Notes: generated from the sequence alone by a model not told the origin. 64,000 bases of DNA from Mycobacterium sp. 236(2023) (GCF_029623955.1 NZ_JARSBP010000002.1:124001-188000), one strand, 5' to 3'. Counted from the first letter of the stretch, positions 1 to 8,695 are shown. Translations and numbers: made by a program.

Positions 1-43
1 CTAGAGTGCCATACATCCCATGATTGGTTGAAAGGGGATCTGT

Positions 44-715
44 GTGCCGTTGAGCACTGCACGCCGTACCGGGCTGGTCGACCAGATCATCGAGCAGCTC
101 AGGGACGCCATCTCCAGCGGAGAATGGCCCGTCGGCCAGCGCATCCCCAACGAGACGGTCCTCGTCGAACAGCTCGGAGTCGGTCGCAACACCGTGCGTG
201 AAGCCGTGCGGGCGTTGTCGCACGCCGGGCTGCTCGACGTCCGGCAGGGCGACGGCACCTATGTCCGGGCCACCAGCGAGGTGTCAGGCGCGCTGCGCCG
301 ACTGTGCGGCGCGGAATTGCGCGAGGTCCTCCAGGTGCGGCGGGCACTGGAAGTGGAAGGCGCCCGTCTGGCGGCCGTCCATCACACGCGAGACGACATC
401 GCCGAGCTCCGGGAGCTGCTGCGCCGGACAACCGAGACGGACGACACCGAGACGTTCGCCCGCGCCGACGCGGCGTTCCATCTCGCGGTCGTGCGTGCGT
501 CCGGCAACCCCATCCTCACCGAGCTCTACCGCGGGTTGATGGAAGCCGTTACCGCCAGCGTCGCGACCACCCACCACTCGCCGGTGAAGATGGTCGACCA
601 CGGGGCGCTGCTGGACCGGATCGCCGACGGCGACGTCGAGGAGGCGGCCCGATTGGCGGGCGAACTGCTCGACCGGATCCTCGCGAGCCTGGACAGCTCA
701 GGCTCAGCCGACTGA
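44..715 (+). CDS. GntR/FadR-family transcriptional regulator (FCD domain)
   Basis: A 223-residue one-component regulator. Residues 9-76 form the winged helix-turn-helix, ending in the wing RQGDGTYV, and residues about 85-212 form an FCD ligand-binding domain. In the FCD domain D142 and H146 (motif DAAFH) and H186 match the usual metal-ligand pattern; the last histidine expected about 22 residues after H186 is not seen. The GTG start follows AAAGGGGA at a normal distance. It converges on fadD8 with a 15-base gap, so fadD8 is an obvious but unproven target. The effector is unknown, although FCD regulators usually sense small carboxylates or fatty acyl compounds. Confidence 0.88.
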   Translation: MPLSTARRTGLVDQIIEQLRDAISSGEWPVGQRIPNETVLVEQLGVGRNTVREAVRALSHAGLLDVRQGDGTYVRATSEVSGALRRLCGAELREVLQVRRALEVEGARLAAVHHTRDDIAELRELLRRTTETDDTETFARADAAFHLAVVRASGNPILTELYRGLMEAVTASVATTHHSPVKMVDHGALLDRIADGDVEEAARLAGELLDRILASLDSSGSAD

Positions 716-730
716 AGCTGGATTGTCGGC

Positions 731-2335
731 TCAGCCGACTGAACGCCCCGCGCCTTCCCAGAACTGCTTGCGCACCGCCTTCTTGTCCGGCTTGCCCAGC
801 GCGGTGATCGGCACCGAGTCGGCGACGACGACCTGCTTGGGCACGTGCACCGAACCCTTGCGCTCCTTCACCGTGGCCTGAATCTCGGAGATCATGGTCG
901 CCACGGCAGCCTCGTCCGAAGCCGCGTCGGGCCGCAGCACCACCACGGCCGTCACCGCCTCGCCCCACTTCTCGTCGGGCGTGCCGATCACGCACACCTG
1001 AGCGATCGAAGGATGTTCGGCCACAACATCTTCCACTTCGCGCGGGAACACGTTGAAGCCTCCGGTGACGATCATGTCCTTGGTGCGGTCGACGATGAAG
1101 TAGAAGCCGTCTTCGTCTTCGCGGGCCAGGTCGCCGGTGTGCATCCAGCCGTCGCGGAACGTCTCGGCCGTCGCGTCGGGCAGATTCCAGTAGCCGCCCG
1201 ACAGCAGCGGACCCGACACGCAGATCTCACCCACCTCGCCCTGCGGGACGGGCTTGCCGTCCTCGCCCAGCAGCGCCACCCGCGCGAACAGCGTCGGCCG
1301 TCCACACGACGTCAGCCGCTTCTCGTCGTGGTCCTTCTTCGACAGGTAGGTGATGACCATCGGCGCTTCGGACTGCCCGTAGTACTGCGCGAAGATCGGC
1401 CCGAACCGGCGGATCGCCTCCGCCAGGCGCACCGGGTTCATCGCGGAGGCCCCGTAGTAGACGGTCTCCAGCGACGACAGGTCGCGGGTGTGCGAATCGG
1501 GGTGGTCCATCAGCGCGTAGATCATCGACGGCACGAGCATCGTCGCGGTGATCTTCTGCTCCTCGATGATCCGCAGCACCTCGGCCGGATCGAACTTCGT
1601 CAGCACGACCAGCTCGCCGCCTTTGACGATGACGGGTGTGAAGAACGCCGCGCCCGCGTGCGACAGCGGCGTGCACATCAGGAACCGCGGGTTCTCGGGC
1701 CACTCCCACTCGGCCAGCTGCACCGTCGTCATCGTCGTGATCGACTGCGTAGTACCCATGACGCCCTTGGGCTTGCCGGTGGTGCCGCCGGTGTAGGTGA
1801 GGCCGCCGATGTTGTCGGGCGCCAGGTCGGCGGCGACGAGCGGCTTGGCCGGGTACTTGGCCGCCTCCGCGCTCAGGTCGACGGCAACATCGGCGAGTTC
1901 GGAGGGGACCGGGCCGATCGTCAGGATCTGCTTGAGCGACGGCACCTTCTCCAGCAGGCCCAGCGCCCGCTCGACGAACATCGGGTTGGGGTCGATGATC
2001 AGCGACGTCACCTCGGCGTCGGACAGCACGTACGCGTGGTCGTCGAGCGAACCGAGAGGGTGTAGTGCCGTGCGGCGGAAGCCCTGGGTCTGGCTGGCGC
2101 CGATGATCATCAGCACTTCCGGCCGGTTCAGTGACAGCAGCCCCGACGCGCTTCCGGTGCCCGCGCCGAGCGCCTCGAACGCCTGAATGTACTGGCTGAT
2201 GCGGTCGGCGAGCTCGCCGCCGGTGAGTGTGGTGTCCCCGAGGAAGAGGACGGGACGGTCCTTGTGGCGCTTGAGCGCGCCGACGGTGAGGTGTCCGGAG
2301 TGCAGGGGGTAACGCAGCAGATCGACCTGGCTCAT
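731..2335 (-). CDS. fadD8: Acyl-CoA synthetase FadD8
   Basis: Predicted 534-residue AMP-forming acyl-CoA ligase of the ANL superfamily, which activates a carboxylic acid to its adenylate and then the CoA thioester. The P-loop-like motif YTGGTTGKPKG lies near residues 181-191. The hinge block VDRTKDMIVTGGFNVFP and a C-terminal LGKPDKK carrying the catalytic lysine are present. The sequence closely follows M. tuberculosis Rv0551c as remembered, and the downstream men/grcC1/htpX order supports this. ATG 2335 is preferred; an in-frame GTG at 2341 would add two residues. A palindrome matching the KstR consensus lies just upstream, suggesting a sterol-linked substrate, which is inference only. Confidence 0.9.
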   Translation of the reverse strand: MSQVDLLRYPLHSGHLTVGALKRHKDRPVLFLGDTTLTGGELADRISQYIQAFEALGAGTGSASGLLSLNRPEVLMIIGASQTQGFRRTALHPLGSLDDHAYVLSDAEVTSLIIDPNPMFVERALGLLEKVPSLKQILTIGPVPSELADVAVDLSAEAAKYPAKPLVAADLAPDNIGGLTYTGGTTGKPKGVMGTTQSITTMTTVQLAEWEWPENPRFLMCTPLSHAGAAFFTPVIVKGGELVVLTKFDPAEVLRIIEEQKITATMLVPSMIYALMDHPDSHTRDLSSLETVYYGASAMNPVRLAEAIRRFGPIFAQYYGQSEAPMVITYLSKKDHDEKRLTSCGRPTLFARVALLGEDGKPVPQGEVGEICVSGPLLSGGYWNLPDATAETFRDGWMHTGDLAREDEDGFYFIVDRTKDMIVTGGFNVFPREVEDVVAEHPSIAQVCVIGTPDEKWGEAVTAVVVLRPDAASDEAAVATMISEIQATVKERKGSVHVPKQVVVADSVPITALGKPDKKAVRKQFWEGAGRSVG

Positions 2336-2345
2336 GAACACAGAC

Positions 2346-2359
2346 TAGAACGTGTTCCA
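2346..2359 (-). promoter_or_regulatory. KstR-like operator upstream of fadD8
   Basis: TAGAACGTGTTCCA matches the published KstR consensus TNNAACNNGTTNNA at every fixed position and sits 10 bases before the fadD8 ATG. KstR represses cholesterol-catabolism genes in mycobacteria, so a repressor site overlapping the fadD8 start region is plausible. Binding has not been shown. Confidence 0.55.
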
Positions 2360-2379
2360 ATTCGAGTCAGTAGGGTCTC

Positions 2380-2432
2380 GCGATTTCGGCGTGCTGGGTC
2401 GCGTTGAGCGTGACCCAGCACGCCGAAGTCGC
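2380..2432. terminator. Long hairpin between the YciI-like gene and fadD8
   Basis: Arms 2380-2400 and 2412-2432 are 21 bases each and differ at one position, which becomes a G-U pair in RNA, giving a fully paired stem with an 11-base loop. The right arm touches the stop codon of the YciI-like gene, so the hairpin forms immediately after translation ends. There is no U-tract; mycobacterial terminators often lack one. It separates transcription of that gene from fadD8. Confidence 0.6.
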
Positions 2433-2851
2433 TACTTCCAGACGCCGTCCTTCTTCCACTGGATCTCCTTCTGGACCCATTCGTTGTCCTGGGGGAACTC
2501 CTCGCTCTCGGTGACGCGGCGCACCTCCAGGCGGGCGCCGAGACCGAGCGGGCACTTCAGCGCCCACTGCTTGGCCTCCTCGATCGAGGACACCCCGATC
2601 ATCCAGAACCCGTTGAAAAGTTCTTTGGCCTCGGTGTACGGGCCGTCCGTGACGACGGGGGTGTCGGTGTCGAAGTTGACGACGAAGCCCTCCTCCGGGC
2701 CGGCCAGGCCCTCGCCGGCCAGCAGCACGCCGGCCTTGATGAGCTGCTCGTTGTAGCGGCCCATATCGGCGATGACGTCCTCGAAGTCGACGTTCTCCAT
2801 CGCCTTCTCGGCTTCGGGGGTGGAACGCAGGATCAACATGTAGCGGGTCAT
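2432..2851 (-). CDS. YciI-like (DGPF-domain) protein
   Basis: A 139-residue soluble protein of the YCII-related/DGPF family. The family signature DGPYTEAKELFNGFW is followed by the helix SIEEAKQWA and a C-terminal RRV strand. Family members have a ferredoxin-like dimeric fold, are often encoded beside ECF sigma factors, and mostly lack a known reaction. The start is set at ATG 2851 because AGAAGGAG precedes it at ideal spacing; the frame stays open upstream, but that extension is arginine- and proline-rich and unlike the family. The divergent neighbour is a TetR gene about 190 bases away. No enzymatic role can be assigned. Confidence 0.85.
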   Translation of the reverse strand: MTRYMLILRSTPEAEKAMENVDFEDVIADMGRYNEQLIKAGVLLAGEGLAGPEEGFVVNFDTDTPVVTDGPYTEAKELFNGFWMIGVSSIEEAKQWALKCPLGLGARLEVRRVTESEEFPQDNEWVQKEIQWKKDGVWK

Positions 2852-2977
2852 TTCGTGTCTCCTTCTATCGGTGGGGAAGGGGCCTCTTGATCGTGCCCTC
2901 ACCATCGCGTCGAACGGCAAGACCCCGAATCGACACGGGCTTGGAAAAACTTTTGGACTCGGGATCCGGTCGGTTCT

Positions 2978-2990
2978 TCGTGTGTCACGA
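2978..2990. promoter_or_regulatory. Small palindrome upstream of TetR gene
   Basis: TCGTG-TGT-CACGA is a short perfect dyad about 49 bases before the TetR start, in the divergent intergenic region. It could be an autoregulatory TetR site. The arms are only 5 bases, so chance is a real alternative. Confidence 0.2.
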
Positions 2991-3038
2991 TGGCCCGATG
3001 GGGACACGAGCGATCATTCGCATTCGTCGCACGGACGT

Positions 3039-3671
3039 ATGAGTCGCGAAGCGTCGCCGCGTCTTCGCCGGGCACCGCGCCAGGAACGGTCGCGCGCCAT
3101 GGTCGACCGGATCCTCGACGCCGGCCAGGAGATGCTGATCGCCCACGGCTACGACGGTGCGTCGACGAACCGTATCGCTGCGGCGGCCGGCATCAGTCCC
3201 GGTTCGCTGTATCAGTACTTTCCGAACAAGGACGCGGTCGCGGAGGCGGTCATCGATCGCTACAGCGATCAACTGGCCGATCGGGTCGCAACGAGAGTCT
3301 CGGAGCGGCTGGATCAACCCGCGCCCGACTATGTGCGCGAGTCGATCGCCGCGCTGATCGACGCGCTCGATGTGCACCCGAAGTTTCTGCGGGCGGTGGT
3401 GGAGCAGACGCCCCGACTGGGGTCGGGGAGCAAGTTGTTCGCCTTCGAGCGCCGGATCGGTGAACTCACGGTGGCGTATCTGACCATCAACAGCCGCCGG
3501 GTCCGGCACGATGTCACGCTGGACACCGCGGCGTGGATGTTGGTGCGGATGGTCGAGCACCTCTGCGTCCGCTACATCCTCGATCAGCCGGCGATCGACC
3601 GTGACCAGTTCATCGACGAGGTCACGACGATGGCACTGAACTACTTGCGCCCGCGCCGGGAGTCGTCGTGA
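3039..3671 (+). CDS. TetR-family transcriptional regulator
   Basis: Predicted 210-residue repressor. The N-terminal helix-turn-helix spans roughly residues 18-64, with the family signature TNRIAAAAGISPGSLYQYFPNKDAV. The remaining helical region is the ligand-binding and dimerisation domain. Start ATG 3039 is chosen because about 56 upstream in-frame codons cover probable promoter DNA. The last bases overlap the next gene (GTGA), so the small membrane protein that follows is translationally coupled and a likely target or partner. The YciI-like gene is divergent. The ligand is unknown. Confidence 0.85.
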   Translation: MSREASPRLRRAPRQERSRAMVDRILDAGQEMLIAHGYDGASTNRIAAAAGISPGSLYQYFPNKDAVAEAVIDRYSDQLADRVATRVSERLDQPAPDYVRESIAALIDALDVHPKFLRAVVEQTPRLGSGSKLFAFERRIGELTVAYLTINSRRVRHDVTLDTAAWMLVRMVEHLCVRYILDQPAIDRDQFIDEVTTMALNYLRPRRESS

Positions 3672-3967
3672 GTGAGCCGGAGGCCGCCGGCGGTCTGCGG
3701 CGTTGGCTGCGCCGATACCTCGAGGACGAGGACGATCCGCGCGCCGCTGTCGTCGAGCTCATCCTGCGGGCGATCCTGGGTTACGTCATCGCCGGCTTCG
3801 TCTATCTGGTGCTGCACATCGAGCTCGCGGACCGGTTGGAGAGGGCGCTCAGCGCGCAGTTCACGGCGTTCGCCGACTACGTGGCGCTCGCGGTGATGGT
3901 GACGTTGTGGCCGCTGCTGTTGGTCACCTCCTGGGTTTGCGGAGACGCTGGTTGCGGCCTCATCTGA
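3668..3967 (+). CDS. Small membrane protein, unknown function
   Basis: A 99-residue protein starting at GTG in a GTGA overlap with the TetR stop. A charged, arginine- and aspartate-rich N-terminus (about residues 1-28) is followed by two predicted membrane helices near 30-50 and 66-90. No family is recognised. The tight coupling to the TetR gene suggests it is the regulated partner, perhaps a small transporter or membrane stress protein; this is inference from position alone. Confidence 0.6.
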   Translation: MSEPEAAGGLRRWLRRYLEDEDDPRAAVVELILRAILGYVIAGFVYLVLHIELADRLERALSAQFTAFADYVALAVMVTLWPLLLVTSWVCGDAGCGLI

Positions 3968-4177
3968 ATTGACCAATGGAGGCGAGCCTTTGCTCGTGTC
4001 GGTGTAGGGTGACTACCCGCTGACCAGCGGTGTCTCCGTCGAACAAGATCGGATTCGGTCAATCGGCGCATGTGAAAAAAGTAAATGTGCATACTGAGCA
4101 CACGGTGCCGCTGCAACAGCTCGGTGGGCCTTGTTTAGACAGTATTTGTCCCTGCGCCTGAGTCAATAAGTTAATCA

Positions 4178-4219
4178 CTATTCCCGGACCTATTGACGAT
4201 TCGCGAGGACCGGGAATAG
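4178..4219. promoter_or_regulatory. Inverted repeat, candidate operator of the mce operon
   Basis: CTATTCCCGG at 4178-4187 is mirrored perfectly by CCGGGAATAG at 4210-4219. After one mismatch, CC at 4189-4190 pairs with GG at 4207-4208. The repeat brackets the candidate -35 element and overlaps the -10 of the mce promoter, as expected for a repressor site. The regulator is unknown; the TetR at 3039 and the GntR at 44 are nearby candidates. Confidence 0.5.
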
Positions 4220-4222
4220 CGT
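4193..4222 (+). promoter_or_regulatory. Candidate promoter of the mce operon
   Basis: TTGACG at 4193-4198, an 18-base spacer and TAGCGT at 4217-4222 fit a mycobacterial housekeeping promoter (TTGACN and TANNNT). It would give a leader of roughly 80 bases before yrbEA. Confidence 0.45.
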
Positions 4223-4306
4223 GACCGACTGCATCGCACAACGCTGGGCGCCGGGCCGCCGGGAAGGGGAGGGGTCAGTGGGCATCCGGCACACCTGCAT
4301 CGGCGG

Positions 4307-5164
4307 ATGACCAGGAACCTGCCGCACCCAGACGCGGAGGACGGGCTGCGGACCGCGGCGGACTGGGCCGACGGATATGTGCGGCGCCATCCCCTGGCCT
4401 CCCTCACCACCGTCGGCGATCAGTTCATCCTCGGACTGGAAACGATCAAGTTCTTCTTCATCGACTTGTTCACCGGTCGGTTCCAGTGGCAGGAGTTCAT
4501 CAAGCAGGGCGCGTTCATGTCCGGAACCGCGGTGCTGCCGACCGTGCTGGTCGCCCTTCCGATCGGCGTGACCCTCTCCATCCAGTTCGCCCTGCTGGCG
4601 GGCCAGGTCGGTGCGACATCGTTGGCGGGGGCCGCCAGCGGGCTGGCCGTCATCCGCCAGGCAGCCTCGCTGACCGCCGCGATCCTGATGGCCGCCGCGG
4701 TCGGATCGGCGATCACCGCCGACCTCGGTTCACGCACGATGCGCGAGGAAACCGACGCGATGGAGGTCATGGGCGTCTCGGTGATCAGACGTCTCGTGGT
4801 CCCCCGCTTCGCCGCCGCGATCATGGTCGGCATCGCGCTCACCGGTGTCGTCTGCTTCGTCGGATTCCTCGCCAGCTACCTGTTCAACGTCTACTTTCAG
4901 AACGGGGCGCCGGGTAGCTTCGTCGCCACGTTTGCCTCCTTTGCGACGACGGGCGACATGATCGTGGCACTCGTCAAAGCCGTGGTTTTCGGTGCGATCG
5001 TCGCGATCGTCTCCTGCCAGAAGGGACTTTCCACACAAGGCGGCCCGACGGGCGTCGCGAACTCGGTGAACGCGGCGGTTGTCGAATCGATTCTGGTGCT
5101 GATGGTGGTCAACGTCGCGATCAGTCAGCTCTACATCATGATGTTCCCGCGAGTGGGGCTGTAG
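4307..5164 (+). CDS. yrbEA: YrbEA, MlaE-family permease of the Mce transporter
   Basis: A 285-residue polytopic membrane protein of the MlaE/YrbE family, one of two permease subunits of a mycobacterial Mce lipid importer. It carries the family helices and the conserved cytoplasmic loop with EEIDA-type sequence, here REETDAMEVMGVS, thought to contact the ATPase MceG. No ATPase gene lies in this operon, as is usual because MceG is encoded elsewhere. ATG 4307 gives the normal family length. Four bases separate it from yrbEB. The substrate of this particular Mce system cannot be read from sequence; sterols and fatty acids are known for other clusters. Confidence 0.92.
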   Translation: MTRNLPHPDAEDGLRTAADWADGYVRRHPLASLTTVGDQFILGLETIKFFFIDLFTGRFQWQEFIKQGAFMSGTAVLPTVLVALPIGVTLSIQFALLAGQVGATSLAGAASGLAVIRQAASLTAAILMAAAVGSAITADLGSRTMREETDAMEVMGVSVIRRLVVPRFAAAIMVGIALTGVVCFVGFLASYLFNVYFQNGAPGSFVATFASFATTGDMIVALVKAVVFGAIVAIVSCQKGLSTQGGPTGVANSVNAAVVESILVLMVVNVAISQLYIMMFPRVGL

Positions 5165-5168
5165 AGCC

Positions 5169-6026
5169 ATGGCGGCTTCCACCTTCTCGCCCGCCATGCT
5201 GGCGTCGGCGCGTCGCGTCTACCGCGGAGTGACGAATCCGGTGATCCGCCTGGGTCACATGCTCGTCTTCTTCGGGCGTGCCCTGCTCGGGATCCCGGTG
5301 GCCGTGCGGCAGTACCGGTCGGAGTTCGTCCGGCTGCTCTCCGACATCGCCTGGGGTAATGGATCTTTGGTGGTCGGCGGGGGCACCGCCGGGGTGGCCG
5401 TCGTGCTCGGCATCACCGTGGGCGCGCTCGTCGGGATCGAAGGCTACAACTTTCTCGACCTGCTCGGCCTGGGCCCGGCGACCGGCATCATCTCGTCGCT
5501 GGTGAACACGCGCGAGCTGGCGCCGATCGCCGCGTCCCTGGCGTTCGCGACGCAGGCCGGTTGCCGATTCACGGCGCAACTGGGGTCGATGCGCATCGCC
5601 GAGGAGATCGACGCGCTGGAATCGCTTGGCATCAGGCCGATTCCGTATCTGGTGACGACGCGCTTGATGGCGTCCGTGATCGCCGTCATCCCGCTCTACG
5701 TCGTGTGTCTGGCGGTCAGCTACCTGACGACCCAGATCGTCGTGCAGACCATCAGCGGCGGGTCGACGGGTTCGTACCTGCACTACTTCACGCTGATGCT
5801 GTCCGGCCAGGACATTCTGTATTCGGTGCTCAAGACGATCATCTTCGTGTGGATCGCCTCGACGATCCAGTGCTACTACGGTTTCTACGCCAGCGGCGGT
5901 CCCGTCGGCGTCGGTGTCGCGGCCGGGCACGCGATGCGGGCCAGCATCACCGTCGTGATCATGGTCAACATGCTGCTGACGATGGCGCTGTGGTCCGTCG
6001 ACGCCGGCGCAAGGTTCGGTGGCTAG
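5169..6026 (+). CDS. yrbEB: YrbEB, MlaE-family permease of the Mce transporter
   Basis: The second 285-residue MlaE-type permease subunit. The conserved loop reads RIAEEIDALESLGIRP, matching the ATPase-coupling motif, and is surrounded by hydrophobic helices near residues 55-90, 165-205 and 230-275. YrbEA and YrbEB normally pair as a heterodimer in the plasma membrane beneath the hexameric MceA-F assembly. The stop codon is followed immediately by the mceA ATG at 6027, so translation is probably coupled. Confidence 0.92.
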   Translation: MAASTFSPAMLASARRVYRGVTNPVIRLGHMLVFFGRALLGIPVAVRQYRSEFVRLLSDIAWGNGSLVVGGGTAGVAVVLGITVGALVGIEGYNFLDLLGLGPATGIISSLVNTRELAPIAASLAFATQAGCRFTAQLGSMRIAEEIDALESLGIRPIPYLVTTRLMASVIAVIPLYVVCLAVSYLTTQIVVQTISGGSTGSYLHYFTLMLSGQDILYSVLKTIIFVWIASTIQCYYGFYASGGPVGVGVAAGHAMRASITVVIMVNMLLTMALWSVDAGARFGG

Positions 6027-7643
6027 ATGGCGAATTCCTTTGAGGTGGACGGGCGTGGGCCGTCGGACCGGCAGCTGCTCGGCGCCGGTATCGCCCTGCT
6101 TGCCGTCATCGCGATCGTCTCCGGCGTGCTGCTGGTGAAATCGACCGGGCGGATGGATCCGCACGTGCGGGTGGTCGCCGCGCTCGTCAACGTCGGTGAC
6201 GGGCTTCCCGACCGGTCCGATGTGAAGTACCACGGCGTCCTCGTCGGCGCGGTCACCGGGGTGACGCCGGCGCAGTACGGCGATCCCAACTTCGTCCAGA
6301 TCGACCTCAAACCCGAGTACGCGGCGTCGATTCCGGCGACGGTGACGGCGCGCGTCGTGCCGAGCAACGTCTTCGCGGTGTCCTCAGTGCAGCTGGTGGA
6401 CCGAGCATCCGGCGGGCCGTCGATTCAGGCCGGTGCCGAGATCCCGGAGGACACAGAGCTTCCGACGGTGCTCTTCCAGACGACCATCAGCAAGTTGCGG
6501 GACATCCTCGCCGCCACGGGCCGCGGGCGTGAGGACGACACCGTGGGCATCCTCGCCGCGGTGAACGCCGCGACCGAGGATCGCCGCACCGAACTTCTCA
6601 CCAGCGGTGCGCAATTGAATCGTCTGGTCGATGAACTGGACAAGATCGTGGCCACCGAACCGGGACCCACCACCGTCTCCGCGCTCGTCGACGCCACCCG
6701 GGGTCTGCAGCAGACGGCACCTGAGCTCGTCGATGCGCTGCACCAGGCCGTCGCACCGATGCAGACCCTGGTCGAGCAGGACGCCGCGCTCACGTCGCTC
6801 GTCAACGGCGGCATCAACACCGTCGGCACCGCGCACACCGCGCTGAACAACCACACCGACCGGCTGGTGAAGATCACCGGCGAGATGACGCCGGTGATCG
6901 GCAACCTGGCCGACACGTCGCACCACTGGGTGCCGGCGTTCGTCAAATTGAATGAGTTGTCCCGCAAGTTCTTCGACGAGGTCTGGATCCACGAGCAGGA
7001 CATCGGCAACATGCGGGTCAACCTGTCGTTCACCCCGACCTACTCCTACACGCGCGCCGACTGCCCGCAGTACGCCGGCCTGAAGGGGCCGAGCTGTTAC
7101 ACGGCGCCGTTGGTGCCGACGCGGCCCGAGCTGCCCGACGTGCTGCTGCCGCAGAACTATCAACCGCCGCCCGACCTGACGCCACCGCCGGGGACGGTTG
7201 TCGGCCCCAACGGCAACCTGGTCGCCGTGGGACCGCCGTTGGTGAACCCGAATCCCAGTCTGGCGGACCCGAATCCGCCGTTGCCCTACTGGATGCCGCC
7301 GTCGGCGCCGGTCCCGGGAACGGCCAATCCCGCGCTCGTGCCGGTGCCGCCGCCGGGGTCCCCGCTGTCCCCGCTGGCTCCGGTGGCGCCTCAGCCCGGA
7401 GGTGCCCCCGTGCCGGGTACGCGTCCAGCTCCGGCGGTTCCCGCGCCGGGCTCCGGTGCCGCCGAGGCCGCACCGGCGAGTTACGGCGGGAACGTCGGCC
7501 CGGTCGGCAGCAGCCACGAACTCGACCAACTCGGCCTGATCACGGGGCGACCCGCGACGGTGGCCACCCAGTTGCTGCTCGGGCCGGTGGCCCGCGGTAC
7601 CACGGTGTCGGCAGTCGGCGAGACAAGTGAGCAACCGCGATGA
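6027..7643 (+). CDS. mceA: MceA, Mce-family lipid-transport protein
   Basis: A 538-residue protein with one N-terminal membrane helix (about residues 18-38), then the MlaD/Mce domain (about 48-125) that forms part of the periplasmic ring, and a long helical region with repeated leucines for the needle. From about residue 365 the sequence becomes a proline-rich tail with many PNP, PPP and PVP clusters. That tail is characteristic of some MceA and MceF subunits and probably reaches through peptidoglycan. It overlaps mceB by four bases. The cluster number is not assigned. Confidence 0.92.
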   Translation: MANSFEVDGRGPSDRQLLGAGIALLAVIAIVSGVLLVKSTGRMDPHVRVVAALVNVGDGLPDRSDVKYHGVLVGAVTGVTPAQYGDPNFVQIDLKPEYAASIPATVTARVVPSNVFAVSSVQLVDRASGGPSIQAGAEIPEDTELPTVLFQTTISKLRDILAATGRGREDDTVGILAAVNAATEDRRTELLTSGAQLNRLVDELDKIVATEPGPTTVSALVDATRGLQQTAPELVDALHQAVAPMQTLVEQDAALTSLVNGGINTVGTAHTALNNHTDRLVKITGEMTPVIGNLADTSHHWVPAFVKLNELSRKFFDEVWIHEQDIGNMRVNLSFTPTYSYTRADCPQYAGLKGPSCYTAPLVPTRPELPDVLLPQNYQPPPDLTPPPGTVVGPNGNLVAVGPPLVNPNPSLADPNPPLPYWMPPSAPVPGTANPALVPVPPPGSPLSPLAPVAPQPGGAPVPGTRPAPAVPAPGSGAAEAAPASYGGNVGPVGSSHELDQLGLITGRPATVATQLLLGPVARGTTVSAVGETSEQPR

Positions 7644-8695
7644 AATACCGTGGCGCACTGGTAGGTCTATCGCTGTTCATGATCGTTGCCGTGACACTGA
7701 CCTGGCTGGTGTACGTGACTCTGCGTCGTGACGTGGCTGGCTCGACCGTCGCGTACGGAGCCGTGTTCACCGACGTGTTCGGCCTCCGTGAAGGCGATGA
7801 CGTACGCATGGCCGGAGTGCGGGTCGGCCGCGTCGAGAAGATCGAACTGGAAGGCGACCTCGCCAAGGTCTCCTTTGTGGTGCAGAGCGATCAGCAGGTG
7901 CTCGGCACCACCGTCGCGTCGGTGACCTACCAGAACATCGTGGGTCAGCGGTATCTCGGGCTGTCGCTGGGCAAGACCGGCGATCCTGGCCCGTTGCCCG
8001 CGGGATCGGTGATCCCCCTGGAACGATCGGAACCCTCCTTCGACGTGACGACTCTGCTCAACGGCTACGAGCCGTTGTTCAGCCTGCTCAACCCCCGGGA
8101 TGCCGACAACCTGACCAAGGGCGTCATCCAGTCGCTGGAGGGCGACGAGTCGGCGATCTTCGGATTGGTGGACCAGACGTCGCGGTTGACCGAATCTCTG
8201 GCGGGTCGAGACGAGGAACTCGGCACTGTCATCACGGATCTCAACACGGTGATGGCCAATCTGGCCAAACACAATGACAGCCTCGACCAGGTGCTGACCC
8301 AGGTTCAGTCGGCGGTGACGACGTTCAACGGTCAGCGTCAGCAGTTGATCGATTCCACAGGGTCGATGTCGCGGGTGGTCGGCCAACTGTCGACGATCAG
8401 CGACGAGGTGTACCCGTCGCTGAACGAACTCGTCGAGCGTGAACCAGGTTTCGCTCAGCACATGGTCGACATCGAACCGCAGCTCGCGTTCACCGGAGCA
8501 AATCTTCCGTTGCTGCTCAAGGGTTTCGCGCGCATCACCAGCGAGGGTTCCTACGCCAACGCCTACGCGTGTGACCTGAATGCCACCGGATTCTTCCCCG
8601 GCCTCAACAACGTCGTCCCGATCGTCGTCGACGCGGCCACCCCGGGCAACGACGCACGGTACAGCCCGAAGTGCAGGAACATGGCCAATGGCTAG
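7640..8695 (+). CDS. mceB: MceB, Mce-family lipid-transport protein
   Basis: A 351-residue subunit. An N-terminal hydrophobic segment (about residues 7-27) precedes an Mce domain with the motif GLREGDDVRMAGVRVGRVEKI (about 50-70), then a long helical needle region. Two cysteines near the C-terminus (CDLNATGFF and SPKC) are typical of MceB and may form a disulphide. ATG 7640 overlaps mceA by four bases and the end overlaps mceC by eight. Confidence 0.92.
   Translation: MKYRGALVGLSLFMIVAVTLTWLVYVTLRRDVAGSTVAYGAVFTDVFGLREGDDVRMAGVRVGRVEKIELEGDLAKVSFVVQSDQQVLGTTVASVTYQNIVGQRYLGLSLGKTGDPGPLPAGSVIPLERSEPSFDVTTLLNGYEPLFSLLNPRDADNLTKGVIQSLEGDESAIFGLVDQTSRLTESLAGRDEELGTVITDLNTVMANLAKHNDSLDQVLTQVQSAVTTFNGQRQQLIDSTGSMSRVVGQLSTISDEVYPSLNELVEREPGFAQHMVDIEPQLAFTGANLPLLLKGFARITSEGSYANAYACDLNATGFFPGLNNVVPIVVDAATPGNDARYSPKCRNMANG

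Larger units (their letters stand above)
3968..4306. other. Intergenic region upstream of the mce operon
   Basis: These 339 bases contain no convincing gene and are visibly more AT-rich than their surroundings, especially around 4070-4200. They hold the inverted repeat and promoter candidate described separately, plus a weak dyad TGTGC/GCACA at 4086-4102. Confidence 0.6.

Noticed and set aside
845..2065. Long plus-strand frame of about 400 codons opposite fadD8
   Set aside because: It is antisense to a clear acyl-CoA ligase, rich in R, H and D, and typical of high-GC shadow frames.
5136..6233. Minus-strand frame of 365 codons opposite yrbEB and mceA
   Set aside because: Composition is shadow-like (R, D, H, Q rich) and it spans two well-supported genes.
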